Assembly (NCBI GenBank): GCA_033002965.1
Contig: JAURVB010006661.1
Location: 1 to 64,000, forward strand
Reading direction: 5' to 3'
DNA: 64,000 nucleotides
Source: Piper betle
Taxonomy: Eukaryota; Streptophyta; Magnoliopsida; Piperales; Piperaceae
Shown here: positions 22,465 through 34,200 of the stretch, in pieces
How positions within the stretch are numbered: position 1 is the stretch's first letter
Layout of the letters: each line of letters opens with the position of its first letter
The notes under the pieces: model-generated
What the model saw: the letters and a program-made list of their open reading frames with translations, nothing else
Databases searched by the model: none
Told to the model about the DNA's origin: nothing
Position numbers and translations under genes: made by a program

Positions 22465-22860
22465 ATAATAAAATTCATTTATTATTGAAATATCTAAGAG
22501 GGGATACTTTTCTCATACCTACTAATTGAATCGGTTTTACCATCACATTGTCAACTATCGGATCTTACAACACAAATTACTACTCCTAAAGAATAAAAAT
22601 TATCTTAAAAAGATAATGCATTGACATTAATAAGGATTAATCCCTTTAACCCACCACTAATTTCCTCTAAATAATACTTATTTATCACTGAAATATTTAA
22701 TCAGAGATAATTTACTTATACCCAATTGAGCCAGTCATATCATCATATTGCCTTATGCAAGATCTAACAACACAAGCTACTACTAAAATAAAATGAAAAT
22801 CATCTAAAAATAAAGACCATCCATCGACATTGGTGGGGATCATTCTTCTCTGATATTAAT
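22465..22860. repeat. Diverged tandem duplication, about 200 bp x 2
   Basis: The stretch 22,465-22,650 (TTTATTATTGAAATATCTAA...AATTGAATCGGTTTTACCATCA...GATCTTACAACACAAATTAC) recurs at 22,670-22,860 with roughly one change in five or six bases. It looks like a local duplication of non-coding sequence. Confidence 0.7.
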
Positions 22861-23199
22861 ATAATTTTGGGGTGAGATAATTACCTTGTAAAAGATAAAG
22901 ACTAGAGGGCACTGGCCACTGCACATGACAAAATTGGCATTTGAACGTGGAATGATTTCAACTTGATGTCATTCTTGTATAATATATTGGGTACTTTCGA
23001 GGAAATCAGTAATGCAAACAAGTAATATTGGCAAATCAAACATAGACCTGCCGACCTGCCGCTCTGGGTCCATGCGTTACCGACAGGCCCAATTAGACGA
23101 CTTTCAATATTTTTGGGCCCAATCGCAGCCCATATACCCGGCCGACACAATTTTTTTAATTTTTTTGTTACATAAATAACTTTCCAATCCAGCTTGTGC

Positions 23200-23620
23200 T
23201 TAAGTTTGAATCGAATAGTTTGTGTGAACTCGAATCAAAATCGAACGAGTTTTAAACATATATATTGAAAATTAACTCGAACCTTTTTTATATTGTTCAA
23301 GTTTGATTCTAACTCAAATCCACTTAAATTGTTTAATTTTGAGGAGCTTGAAACTAGCTCATTTAAAAACTCTAGCTTGTTTGAGAATTCAAAACTAACT
23401 TATTTGCGAACTCGAAACCAACTCGATTATAAACTTAAAACCAGTTCAATTTTAAGGTCAAAAATAATTCACAAACTAATCTGCTCAATTAATAACACTA
23501 CATCTATCATAAATTACATAATATGCCCAGAAATTTTAATAAGACGAGTTATTTACACGACGTTGACTTTCTTGCTTTTCAAACATTTAATTTATTTAAT
23601 CAAATCAAATCGAAAAAGTA
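23200..23620. repeat. Imperfect AACTCGAAAC-type repeat tract
   Basis: Degenerate short units built on CTCGAA/ACTCGA/AACCAACTCG recur irregularly. The 115-codon open frame over 23,293-23,640 follows this repeat and shows no family motif, so it is not called a gene. Confidence 0.55.
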
Positions 23621-23688
23621 AATACAAAAATCACAAATAAAGTTTACATTTGTCGTCATCGTCTCGTCAAAGTCAATCCTTTCAATTT

Positions 23689-24039
23689 TCATGCCCGGAA
23701 ACAGACCACAAGGTGGAGGCCGTGGTGGAGGCCATGGTGGTGGTGATGATGATGAAGCGCAGTCTCTTCATCGATGACACCTTTTACCTTCTCAAACTGC
23801 TGTACATGACAAGGAATGTTCAAAGGTCCCTCCTGTCGGAACCCGTACTCCTCCTCCGCCGCCTTGAGCAGCGGCTGGAACAGCGGATGGTTGAAGTAGT
23901 CCACCGGCACCACCTCCCGCCGCTGCTCCTCCCCCTGCCCCACCACCACCGCCAAGCACCCTCTCGGCACCGTCGCCGCCTCGTGCCGCCCGTGGTGGCC
24001 GTGCAAGTGGAAGCTCCCCATGCAACGATCACAATTCAC
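23689..24039 (-). CDS. SAUR32-like small auxin-up RNA protein
   Basis: An intronless frame of 116 codons, as is usual for SAURs. After a His-rich N-terminus (GSFHLHGHHGRHEA) comes the SAUR domain: VPRGCLAVVVGQGEEQRREV, VPVDYFNHPLF, LLKAAEEEYGF, GPLNIPCHV. The C-terminal tail is His-rich and ends CFRA, which is the hallmark of the SAUR32 branch. The start at 24,039 (MNCDRC) or the second ATG at 24,021 (MGSFHL) are both possible. A TATA box lies about 230 bases upstream, leaving a leader of about 200 bases. SAURs of the wider family promote acid growth by inhibiting PP2C.D phosphatases; SAUR32-type proteins are linked to hook and hypocotyl growth. The gene is intact and lies in the 15.75 kb interval missing from the left duplicate. 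Confidence 0.9.
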   Translation of the reverse strand: MNCDRCMGSFHLHGHHGRHEAATVPRGCLAVVVGQGEEQRREVVPVDYFNHPLFQPLLKAAEEEYGFRQEGPLNIPCHVQQFEKVKGVIDEETALHHHHHHHGLHHGLHLVVCFRA

Positions 24040-24266
24040 AATCCCAAACCAAATGGAAAAGACAAGAACTTAATCGGGTCGAAGGAGATGCGCCGGTGTT
24101 ACAAGAAGGAAGAGAAGGCGACCGGGTCGGGGCCGGAGATAGAGAAGAGGAAGAGGGAGAGGGAGGAGTTGGAGAGGGCCTCTGGAAAATTGGACATGGC
24201 CTAGCGAGAACTTGCAGACATGAACTGGTGGTGTGGTGTTGCAAACATGGTGTGGAGGGGGTGGGG

Positions 24267-24275
24267 GTTTATATA
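24267..24275 (-). promoter_or_regulatory. TATA box of the SAUR32-like gene
   Basis: Minus strand reads TATATAAAC in a C-rich flank, followed after about 30 bases by a plausible transcription start. No TGTCTC auxin element was noticed close by. Confidence 0.7.
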
Positions 24276-24279
24276 GGAA

Positions 24280-27200
24280 GAGAGGGTTGAAGAATACAAT
24301 TAAGACACTACTAAATATTAATTAATCAAATGTGATACAATATAATTCATCATATTTATTATATATAAACAAAGAATATGAACGCGTCCAAGTCGTCGGA
24401 AAATCCCAAACCACTAAGGTTTCATACATATCTATTACACACAAAACATTATTGTATGGCAAAGTGGATCCCACTAAGTTAATACACGACGACGTCCATT
24501 ATTTGATGCATGTATGATTTCACTGGTTATACATACGCATAATTGAAGGAGTAATATTTCTCTCATGTATCGTTTGATTATGAACATACCCATCTCCCCA
24601 TTTTGTTGACGTTCACAAACGAACTTGTATTTAATCAAGTTTTTAATTCATGAAGTAATTATTCAAAATGGGTAAACTTACTTATAATCGAATGATAAAA
24701 GAAATGGATAAATTTTGTTTACCCATTTCGTCTTCTTTGACGTCTACAAACGTCATTGAATGTGGAGCCTGGATAATGTAAGCTACACCAAGTTCCGCCG
24801 GTCCGAGTCGATTCTTTAGATATGTATATGTACATTCTTTTAGGTTAGAAATATATATCATGGATGGAAACAATATAAAGAATTTGTAACATCCGAGAGC
24901 GGACTTTAAGAAGGAAAATTTTATTTCAACTCGGGAAAATAATAAGAATGTTGTTGAATCTAGTTAAATCTTTGAGTTATTACCTCCTTCCTTATCACAG
25001 GTTAGGAGAGAATTATAGCGTGAAAAATCTTGCCACTTTATTATATACATACATACATATATTATGCCGTGGGGATAAGGAATAGATAAGGATGATTGAG
25101 TTTGATTAAAGCCGGCGATTATTTTGTGATTGGACCCACAAGTGGGCCTAAAGAGAGGGACCTGGTTAAAAGGCCAATAGAAAGACCCACAATTTAGTCG
25201 AAAGTCAAAATTGGCTGTTGGCGTGTGACGCCGGACATCGAGAAATTGTTACCCCCAAGTTGGGGAACCTTCGATTGAATGATAAACAAGTCATGGGTAG
25301 CTGGCCTCCAAAAATTCTTCCAACCAACACCTTCTACTCCTAGTCTAGATTGGTGACTTTTTGGCAAGGGAAAAGGCAGAAAACATCACAATTTCTGTTT
25401 TTTTCAGCACAAATTTTGTTCTTTTGAGAACACCAAAATGCAAGTATTGAGACCCAATCAAGATGGGTAGTACTAAAATTTTATGTCGATTACTTCATAG
25501 AATTTACATTTGTGATCAGTAGAGCCAGAAATTTCTCCCTGGTCGGAAAATTAAAGTACGCCGTATGTTCATTTGATAATCACCTGCGCACTCTAAATTA
25601 CATAAATACAATTTTATTTTTTACTTGATATGTTTTAACCTCTCAACGAGGGAAAAGCACTTAATGTGAGAAAAAACATCAAAATGAAATATGTTCAAAG
25701 TCTTTACAACAACAAAGTTGATTCTACATTATGAATATGTTCATAGTCTTTACAACAACAAAGTTGATTCTAAATTACGAAAATGATGAAAGCCAACGGC
25801 AAAGCAAATGGCTGGGATTGTAGCATCAATTTGAAGTGGGGAATAATATAAAAAGAAGGCAAAAGTGACAATGGGAGGGTATTGACCTGCACAATGTGGG
25901 AGATTTGCTTTCATTTGGTGGAAGCAACACCAACCATCTTAAGTTAATGGTCGACAACTATTCTTATATATATATAAAGTAAAGTCAAAAGTTGAGAAGG
26001 TTTTTATACATTGAAATTATGCAAACTGTTGCCAGATAGTTGGAAGGCATATCTTGTCAATTATTCATAGCAAGTGCCTGGAAACCCACAAAACCCAAAA
26101 CCCATTTCATTAGACATAGCTAAATGGCCATTCATGTAGGATCAACCATGCGATGTGGAAATAATCCTTTGAAAATGATGCATGTTAAGTGTAACGAAAA
26201 ATGAAAAGGTTGGCATCAAGATTATGTGAAGGATCAGGTGGTTTTCCACACGCAAAGAATATTTGGCATGCATTGGACAAAATTTGGCTCTTTGATGTTT
26301 CACACCAAGTTCTCTGATTGGTTAAAATCATCACAATTAATAGTCTTTAACTACTTGTTATAGTTATATTTCTCAAACTCTATTATTGGGTGATATAAAC
26401 CAATTTTCTAACTCCCCTAATTATGGTAATTTGAACCAATAAAAACACTGCCACAGCCGGGTTGGTGTGACACTCGCTACAGCAGACCTGCTCCGCTATT
26501 CACGCTTCACTAAAAACTTCCTTTCCATCTAAAGAGCATAACAATGAATTGACATTTGTGGACACGCTGCTTGTATCAAAATAACCCATCGAGCTCCTTT
26601 TCCATAGTATTAGTAGACAATGGTATGATTAACATTAGCTAAGCCTAAAATTAGTTGACATTTCAACCATCATATAATGAATATATAGTCATTCTCAGGT
26701 TTTGTGTGTATGATAAAAAGAAAGCAGCCATTTTTAGCATGCAGTCAGCCGACCAAGTTTGCCCTTCTTTTCAAGAGTGCAACAAACCATTCCGAGATGT
26801 CTTCTTTCTCCCACATCTCCTTGGACTTCAATATAACTAGGAGTTAGTCGTCCTATTAGAGTCTTTTTTATTTTATAGATAAAAAATGGTATGCCACCCT
26901 CACTATGATATTGAATAGTTAAGTTGCGTCTGTTAAGAATGGCAATACCCCCTAATTGTGAATCATTCCAAATTTGAAGTAGGTGAGAGTAGTACAAAAT
27001 GGCGGGCATTAACACACAATTATTCATAATTAAGATTACTAATCCAGCCACAGTTACACAAATTGGTCACTCGAGTCCAGTATAAAAATAAAAATAAAAA
27101 TAAAATAAATGTTTTGTGTATCTCAAGAGTACAATTCAAACCGAAAAAATACAATGTTTTTTTCTGTTGAGCAAACCGAAAAAATACAATGTTACCTCAA

Positions 27201-27837
27201 GAAGAAACAGTGAGGAGAATAAATAATCACAATAATCTAATGCGGATTGACCTCATGTTACAGTTTATGAATAAATGATGTACAAAACCTACTCATCACT
27301 CATCTTTCATCACTTATCTTCATGAAGCACCAGATACTTTATAAATTTCCTACAATCAACCTATATTCGATGTCTTATCTTCCACCTTCTCTATTGTAAA
27401 TTACATATCTTTTTCGGCTCCAAAATAATTTCGACAAGCGCAATTTCAAGATTGGCCTAGAGATTCACACCCCTGTTCAGATGGGGGGGACCATTCCAAA
27501 GAAACCTAACTATTAAGAAGTTATGCTCATGCCACACTTTACGATTGTCTCTTCTCACTTGGAGCAATTTTTGCATGCCAAAATGCATCTTTCAGAACCT
27601 CGTGTCAAGCTCTCAAGTCGAGACCTAGAGCTCATAAACGAATTTTCAATCTTAAGGGGAGAATATTGACTTCTACAACTGATTGTTTTTTACCATTAAC
27701 AATTGAAGATTGTTAGCATATTTGACATCTCCACTTCACTATTTGACACACTCATTTAGCTAACGTATACAGAAACAAGTCAATAGCTATGTTCTCCCTA
27801 TCGAAATATAAATGAACAGTAAGTAGGCCACCAATAG
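24280..27837. other. Intergenic, no gene recognised
   Basis: Mostly AT-rich. It holds a possible LTR start (TGTAACATCCGAGAGC near 24,886), a 46-bp tandem duplication at 25,689-25,780, and a repeated CAAACCGAAAAAATACAATG at about 27,138 and 27,174. A minus-strand 105-codon frame at 26,734-27,051 has no motif I know. Confidence 0.5.
25689..25780. repeat. 46-bp tandem duplication
   Basis: ATATGTTCA(A/T)AGTCTTTACA followed by ACAACAAAGTTGATTCTA appears twice back to back, with few differences. Confidence 0.85.
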
Positions 27838-27917
27838 TCCGACCTGCCGGATTCGAACCGGCAACCAAAGGACAGTAAATAACAGCCCTTCCACTCTCCC
27901 ATCTGAGCTAAGGTCGG
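27838..27917 (-). tRNA. tRNA-Tyr-like gene, probably degenerate
   Basis: A 7-bp acceptor stem (CCGACCT with AGGTCGG, discriminator A), a D-arm beginning TTAGCTCAGATGGGAGAGT and a perfect T-arm (GCCGGTTCGAATCCGGC) match plant nuclear tRNA-Tyr, which carries an intron. The 5' half of the anticodon arm is altered: GGAAGGGCTGTTA followed by a short extra segment before TCCTTTGG. The bases in the anticodon position read GTT rather than GTA, the stem has a mismatch, and there is an extra base. No T-run terminator follows the 3' end. It is either a tRNA pseudogene or a variant with a miniature intron. Confidence 0.65.
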
Positions 27918-28774
27918 TTAACCTAAGCCTGTCAAATTTTGGAATCAAAGCATAGCATGCAAACACCACAATATATGTGCTCCATACAATTCCCCCTATT
28001 CAAAATTTGAATTCAATAACACTGTCAAAATGTAATGACCAACTAGCTAACCGAGGAATTGATGAATAGTGTTAAACTTAGTATGTTTCATTTATTTAAC
28101 AATCATTCTCTCAAACCTGATCAAACTCTGCCCTTGAACACTGCCACAAATGAGGTCGGTCTAAAAACTATCCAAAATTTTACCATTTGTAAATACATGT
28201 TCATTTATATCTATCTCCAACACCCATTGAATATTAAATGGAAGAAAAAAAAGTAGATTCACTCAAACCCAAGCCAACCCAGAAGCTCATATATTTTTTT
28301 CCTAAACAACATTTATCTTAAATAAGATTAATCCGATTTTAACTTAATTGTCAGCCATTTAATCAATTAATTAAATTGATCCCCACCTCTGCAGGTTTCT
28401 ATAAATTTTACTTATTTTTATTTCGTACGTGTGCGTGTGTCTATAAATATTTGTTGATATAATTTTTAAAAAACCATTCTTATGCATGATGATTTTCAAT
28501 TCCGAGTCAGATTGATTTTGCAAACGCCCCTGGGCGATGGTTTACCTCATATCACCTCAGTTCCGCACAAACTTTGATGTGTGCACAACCTATGATCGCA
28601 GAGAGAGTGGGATCACTGGGTTTACCTCAACGTATTGCTGCAGACGAAGTTAATGAACTAAAAAATAAAGGCCCAAAACATACCGTAAGGATGCCAAACA
28701 GACCTTAAATGCCGATAGTTTCAGGGGTACCCAGTTGCCTGCATGGAGAGAAAATTTGTTTATGAGCTTCACCA
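27918..28774. other. Spacer, no gene seen
   Basis: AT-rich sequence with no recognised coding or repeat content; it ends at the left edge of block B copy 2. Confidence 0.5.
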
Positions 28775-31282
28775 CTTGACATCTTGGCTAAGAAACTCTA
28801 CAGACATTGAGCACCGTGCTATACATAAAAATTGCAAACAAATTACCAAATTACAACTGATCAATAAATTTTTTAAGTTGCAGAGGTAGTAATCGTGCAA
28901 TATATATTCACAGGAAATAAAAAGTAGTCTATGATGAGGTAAAAGAAAATAAAAACTCATCAGCAGCATGCAAAATTTCCTTGAAAATTGAAAAACATGC
29001 TGCCTGATTAAGTCAAACTAACCATAAATATCGTTTCAATTTTTCTCGTTTCAGTTTGCACTTAATTGAGTGAACTGGGTTCCGGACACTGGTCTTTTTC
29101 TCATTGGCAAGCTGAATTTGGACCAAAGCACCATGTGTCAATTGCATTTACACTTGAAGAGGAGATAACAAATTATTTTGCTGCCATTTAAACGAGAAGA
29201 AATTAATCACTGTACATTGCATTATGAACAAAATTTCAGGGGAAAATAATCACATCCCCATTTAAAAATAAAGAATATATGGCGTAAGCCGGTATGTAGA
29301 TTAATATTTAACGGGACCCAGGTGAAAGGCAAGGATTATAGATATACACTTTCAAAAGTAGGCTGCAAGAGAGCGCTTGATGGGAGGCACAGGGTATGCT
29401 TGATGGGGGGCCCAGGGCATAGAATGTGTTTCACTCCCACATCAAACCAAATTAACTGGAAACGGAAAAACCTGCCATCACAAACAAAGAACAATACATC
29501 ACACATCCTTCATTATATCATTTGACACTATACATTGCAGACACACATCCTCATCAATATTTTTAACATCAATGTACTTTTATTGCGGAGGGAAGGTGAT
29601 TGTTGTCATTGTTGCCACCCCAAATTCTATAACTATGATTCATCATAAAATGCATGAATTACGCCCATAAACCTTTTTGTTAGGCCAAGATTGAATGTTC
29701 ATATCTATTGGGTTGTTCCCTACCAAACCGAAATTTTCACTCAGAGAAATGCTCACCTCAGCCAAACTAAAAATGTTTTAAACTTGCAAAGCTTTAAATA
29801 CACAAAAACACATATAATGGAAAATGACAGTGTGCATGATACTTAAATTGTATAAGTAAAATACATGAATAAAATTAGCAAAAAAAGAGACATGCATCTA
29901 CATATGAAATTGCACAAACACAGCGTAATGCACATTCAGACAAATGAGCAACTAAAGCAAAAAAAGGGTCCATCTACTGGTATGGGCAACCACACCCCTT
30001 CATACAGTGCATACCATATGTAATAAGAATATGTTAAGACACCGGTCCTTTACAGAGTAAATTTTTAGGAGATATAAGGAATTTGATTTTAATTAAGATT
30101 TTTTAGTTTTATTTTCGGAATTAATTTTAGTACAACAATTACAATCAGGAAATTCTAAATTTGGGTCATTATTTCAGAATTACCAACAAGTATTAACTGC
30201 CACATACATTGTGATCAGCTTTCTTAAAGTTTCAAAAATAATTTATAATTTAGAGTTTCAGTTTTTACTTCTACTTCGGCTAAACATCTATTACTTTCCA
30301 ACCTTACTTCTTTTGATGACCATTAATGTTCCTGCGGGTAATTTACCTAAATTTAATATTTGAGCTCATTGTGAACCAATATTTCCAATTTTAGCATCCA
30401 CATCTCAACATCCCTTTATGCCAGTTCTGTTCTCATCTCGAACTTCGTGAAATTAGAACTGGAATCATCCATATTGCAATCTAAAATCCTAAGTCATACA
30501 AAATACCCAACTGTTTCTAATCATGTCTAATTTCCAGTTGTATCCATAACTAATACTCAGTTATTTACATGGAAACATGCTTAGTTTCTGCACCCAGAAC
30601 TAATTTACAAAGTTGTAAACTGTGATGAATCAAATAAGATCTTACCATTCTTTCCACCTTTTTTTTAAAAAATCAAAACAAATGTCTTCATAAAGAGAAG
30701 AACTAATAACTACATTAACAGAAAGAAGTGCATGAAACTATTAAAAGTACACTGCACCAAGTTTAACTTAACAAAAATCACCAAGTTTAACTTTAACAAA
30801 AGCCTTATAGCTAAAAAGGGGGAAAAATAAATATATAACAAAATGCATAAGCACAGATAATAAAAAAGTTGTGTATCATGACATCTATTAACCTCAACCA
30901 ACAGATCCCGAACCAATGTCAACTGGTGTTCACTGAGAAAAGAGATTCTTCCAAATGTGCAACATTTTGTACCTGAGGACCGCCACCATTCATGGTTACA
31001 AGCATTCTAATTCAATGATCCACGGCACCTTTGTCAAACAAATAAGCATTAGGTTAGAATTAACATAAAGAAGCCTTTATACATAAAAATGATAATATCA
31101 TTACCACTAAGAGTACTTTTCAACAATTTTCATAGGTCATCCTCATCATTTAAATAGATAAGTTTTAGCTACAAAGCAAATAAACTTAGAATTTAAAATA
31201 TATGCATATAATAGTCTAATAAGACACAACAACCAACAAAATTCACAAAACTCCGCTAGATGATTTATCCGTCAGTTTCACT
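28775..31282. repeat. Duplicated block B, copy 2 (parental 3' flank of the ATXR7-like gene)
   Basis: Collinear with 3,026-5,522. Here it is continuous with the complete ATXR7-like gene, so this is the source copy. It contains a local duplication (CTTGATGGGAGGCACAGGG / CTTGATGGGGGGCCCAGGG, about 29,377-29,416) not present in copy 1. Confidence 0.9.
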
Positions 31283-34200
31283 GTTCTTAAAATTTTAGAT
31301 CATCAAACTTAAATTAATTTAAAAAAATTTGTAAAGCATACCTCTTTGAACCACAATTACACGGTATTTTTTTATCTTCAAGCGGAAACTTGTAGTTGTA
31401 GGTGATCTCTTCACCGGCAGATATATGTCGCTTAGCATAAATGAAAATTTTCTTTTGCCCTTCAACAGTTATTACCTTTGTGTAGCAATTAGGCTGGAAA
31501 GGTCACTAGAAGGTTAGGAAAACGCTGCAGGATGAATGAATATACATAAATATTTTCCTATAAAAAAAATGTATACCTCACATGAATGATTTATAAATCT
31601 TGCAATCCCACCACGTTTTGTAGCATCAACCTAACAAACCAGGAAGAAACAAATTATTCTCTATAATAGTTCCAATTCATTTAACAAAGATGAATAGACG
31701 GAAACTAACCACATAGCCATCATCCAATCTGAAAAGATAACTACTACCAATTCCCATCTTTTCATATAACCTCTCGCGGATATCTGAAATCTGATACATT
31801 AAAAGCAAGTGAATTCAACAGGATATTTGAAATATTTCGCAAAATAAAAATCACTTAAACATACCCGAGATCGAATCAGTTCTCCTACATACTCAATTAC
31901 AAAGTCTTCGGCCTCAATTGGCTCCAATGCTACAAGACCCCAATCATGAATTTTGCTTCTTTGGAAGCATAAGCGCTTTTTCCTTGCCTGGATTTAAAGA
32001 AATTTAAAAGAAAAACACAAAAAAGAATTATTAAATCAACCAATCAATCAATTAAATAATCACCTTAGCTTGAGTCATTTTAAGAAACTCAGCACCCTCA
32101 GCAGCGGCAAGTAAATTTCTGACTTTCACCCGGTTGGTTCTTGCAGAAAGACCCTTACCATTAGAGCTAGTTGTACTGACATCAAAACTCCTATGCTCAC
32201 CGTGGAGAAATAAAGTTCCTCTCATCCTAGCTCTCTCCCTTGGAGGAGCACTTCGCGACCACTTATGCCATTCCCACCCATTGATAGAGGTTCGCGCACA
32301 GCCAAGTGATTTTGGACATAGCTTAGATGTTCGAAGTTTAAAAGATCCACGCTTCTTTGTGCGTTTTTGGTTTTGTCTAGCTTTCTTGGCAATTTCATTT
32401 GATACCTCAGTGTCATTCTCAAAAGAAGCTGACATGGCAGCGACTGGAGCATTCCTCTTTAGGCGAGGTGCCTTCTTTGTCCGTGTTTTTGCTGCAATGT
32501 GCATAAAATAATATTAGAACAAAAGAAAGCCAAGTTTTCACATTATATTTACAAAGATAAATAGAAATCTAGAAAATGGCCACATGTCAAAGGCACCAAC
32601 CATGCAAATTCTTTTCAGAGGAAGGTTTAACCGTCCCATCCTGACATCTTTTCACATCAGTGCACTTGAGAGTTTTCCTTTTATTATTATCAGACACAGA
32701 AAATTCTCCATAGCCTCTTTGAACGTCTGCGGAGCCCACACCCATGGTAGAAGCAGTGAAATCCTCTGATCGTGACATTGTTCTCGTATTTTTTACAAGC
32801 TGATGACAGTCTCTACCTTGGATAGCTTCTTTCTTTGAAACACTAGTAAATCGAGATTCATTCTTGTACTTCTTTCTCGATATTTTCACATCAGAGGACT
32901 TAAGAAATTTCCTTTTTTTATTATTCAATACAGAAAGTTCTTCGTAGCCTCTTTGAACATCCGCCAAGCCCACGTCCACCGTTGAAGCAGTGAAATCCTT
33001 CGCTTGTGACATTATTCTATTCCTTTTTACAAGCTGATGACAGTGTTTACCTTGGATAGCTTCTTTCTTCGAAACACTAGTCAATTGGGCTTCATTCTTG
33101 TACTTCTTTTTCAATTTTCCCTCACAATTAACATTCATGCTTCCACTCACAATGGGCACAGATGCTATCTCATGTACAGAACCATCAGCCCTGTCAACAG
33201 CCTGTTTGCTTTCCGCACTTTGCTCTGAAGCTAGTGATGGTAGTAGTCCGGGCCCTACCTTTTTCTTTATTGACTTTTTTTTACGGAAGTAGGTGTAACT
33301 GCTTCTAACTAGTGATGAACCTAGGGGTTCATCTCTGCTGTCTTTTAACTTTTGAACATTCTGTTTTGAGCAATTGAAGCCATTTCCTTCCCAAGTACAT
33401 TTGCATGCTCCTGAATGCAAGTTAAATATGATAAAAATATTGTCCATACAGCCAGAACATCACACAAAAAAAAGATAAAAGAAAAAAAGCACAAAAACAA
33501 TAAGTTAAAAAAAAGACAATACCGAATCTGTATTTGTCCGATGCTTCTTCCTACCCATTGTCCCAACTCCATGGTATTCTTTCAAATAAAAGTGAAGTAT
33601 ATCATCAAAATGAGAGGTCATCCATTCAACAATTACTTTGTGATGCAGTTTTTGACGAAAAAAAGCAAGTGTCACATATTTCCCTAACAATGAGTTATTT
33701 TCATCTACTTTTGATGGTCGAAACTTGACTCTCTGAGAAAGATCAAGCGATAAAGTGCAATCCTCAAGACCTGGGGGTAGCGGCTCATCTTGGTCCAGCT
33801 CTTCCATATCTTCAATCACTTTTGGTAAGCCCAATTTCTCAAACACATTTGCAGCAAAATTAGATACTAATCTTTCTGAATTGGATATCTCACACAGACT
33901 GAGCGGAACTCCAGAAGTTTGAAGTGAATCGGTGTTAGCATTCTGCAATTTCAGTATGACAATTAAATTATTTAAAATTTCAAAAGTATTTATTTCTTCT
34001 ACTGATGATTTTAAAATGTAGGAATTTAAGAAAATATGTACCTCAGAAACTTTGTTATCCAAAACAAAACATCGTAGTCGAGAAACTTCTGCAGTTATGA
34101 CATCAATAGCATACTCAATAATAGATGCTCGGGCAGAAAGGTATAAAGCAACTTCACACCTTCAATAACTTCTTCATGTTCACTACGATACTGAACAATT

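Noticed and set aside
23650..24204. Plus-strand 184-codon frame rich in Val/Arg/His
   Set aside because: Complement of the SAUR32-like gene; the minus strand has the conserved domain.
32134..32511. Plus-strand 125-codon frame
   Set aside because: Antisense shadow of the exon at 32,491-32,064 of the ATXR7-like gene.
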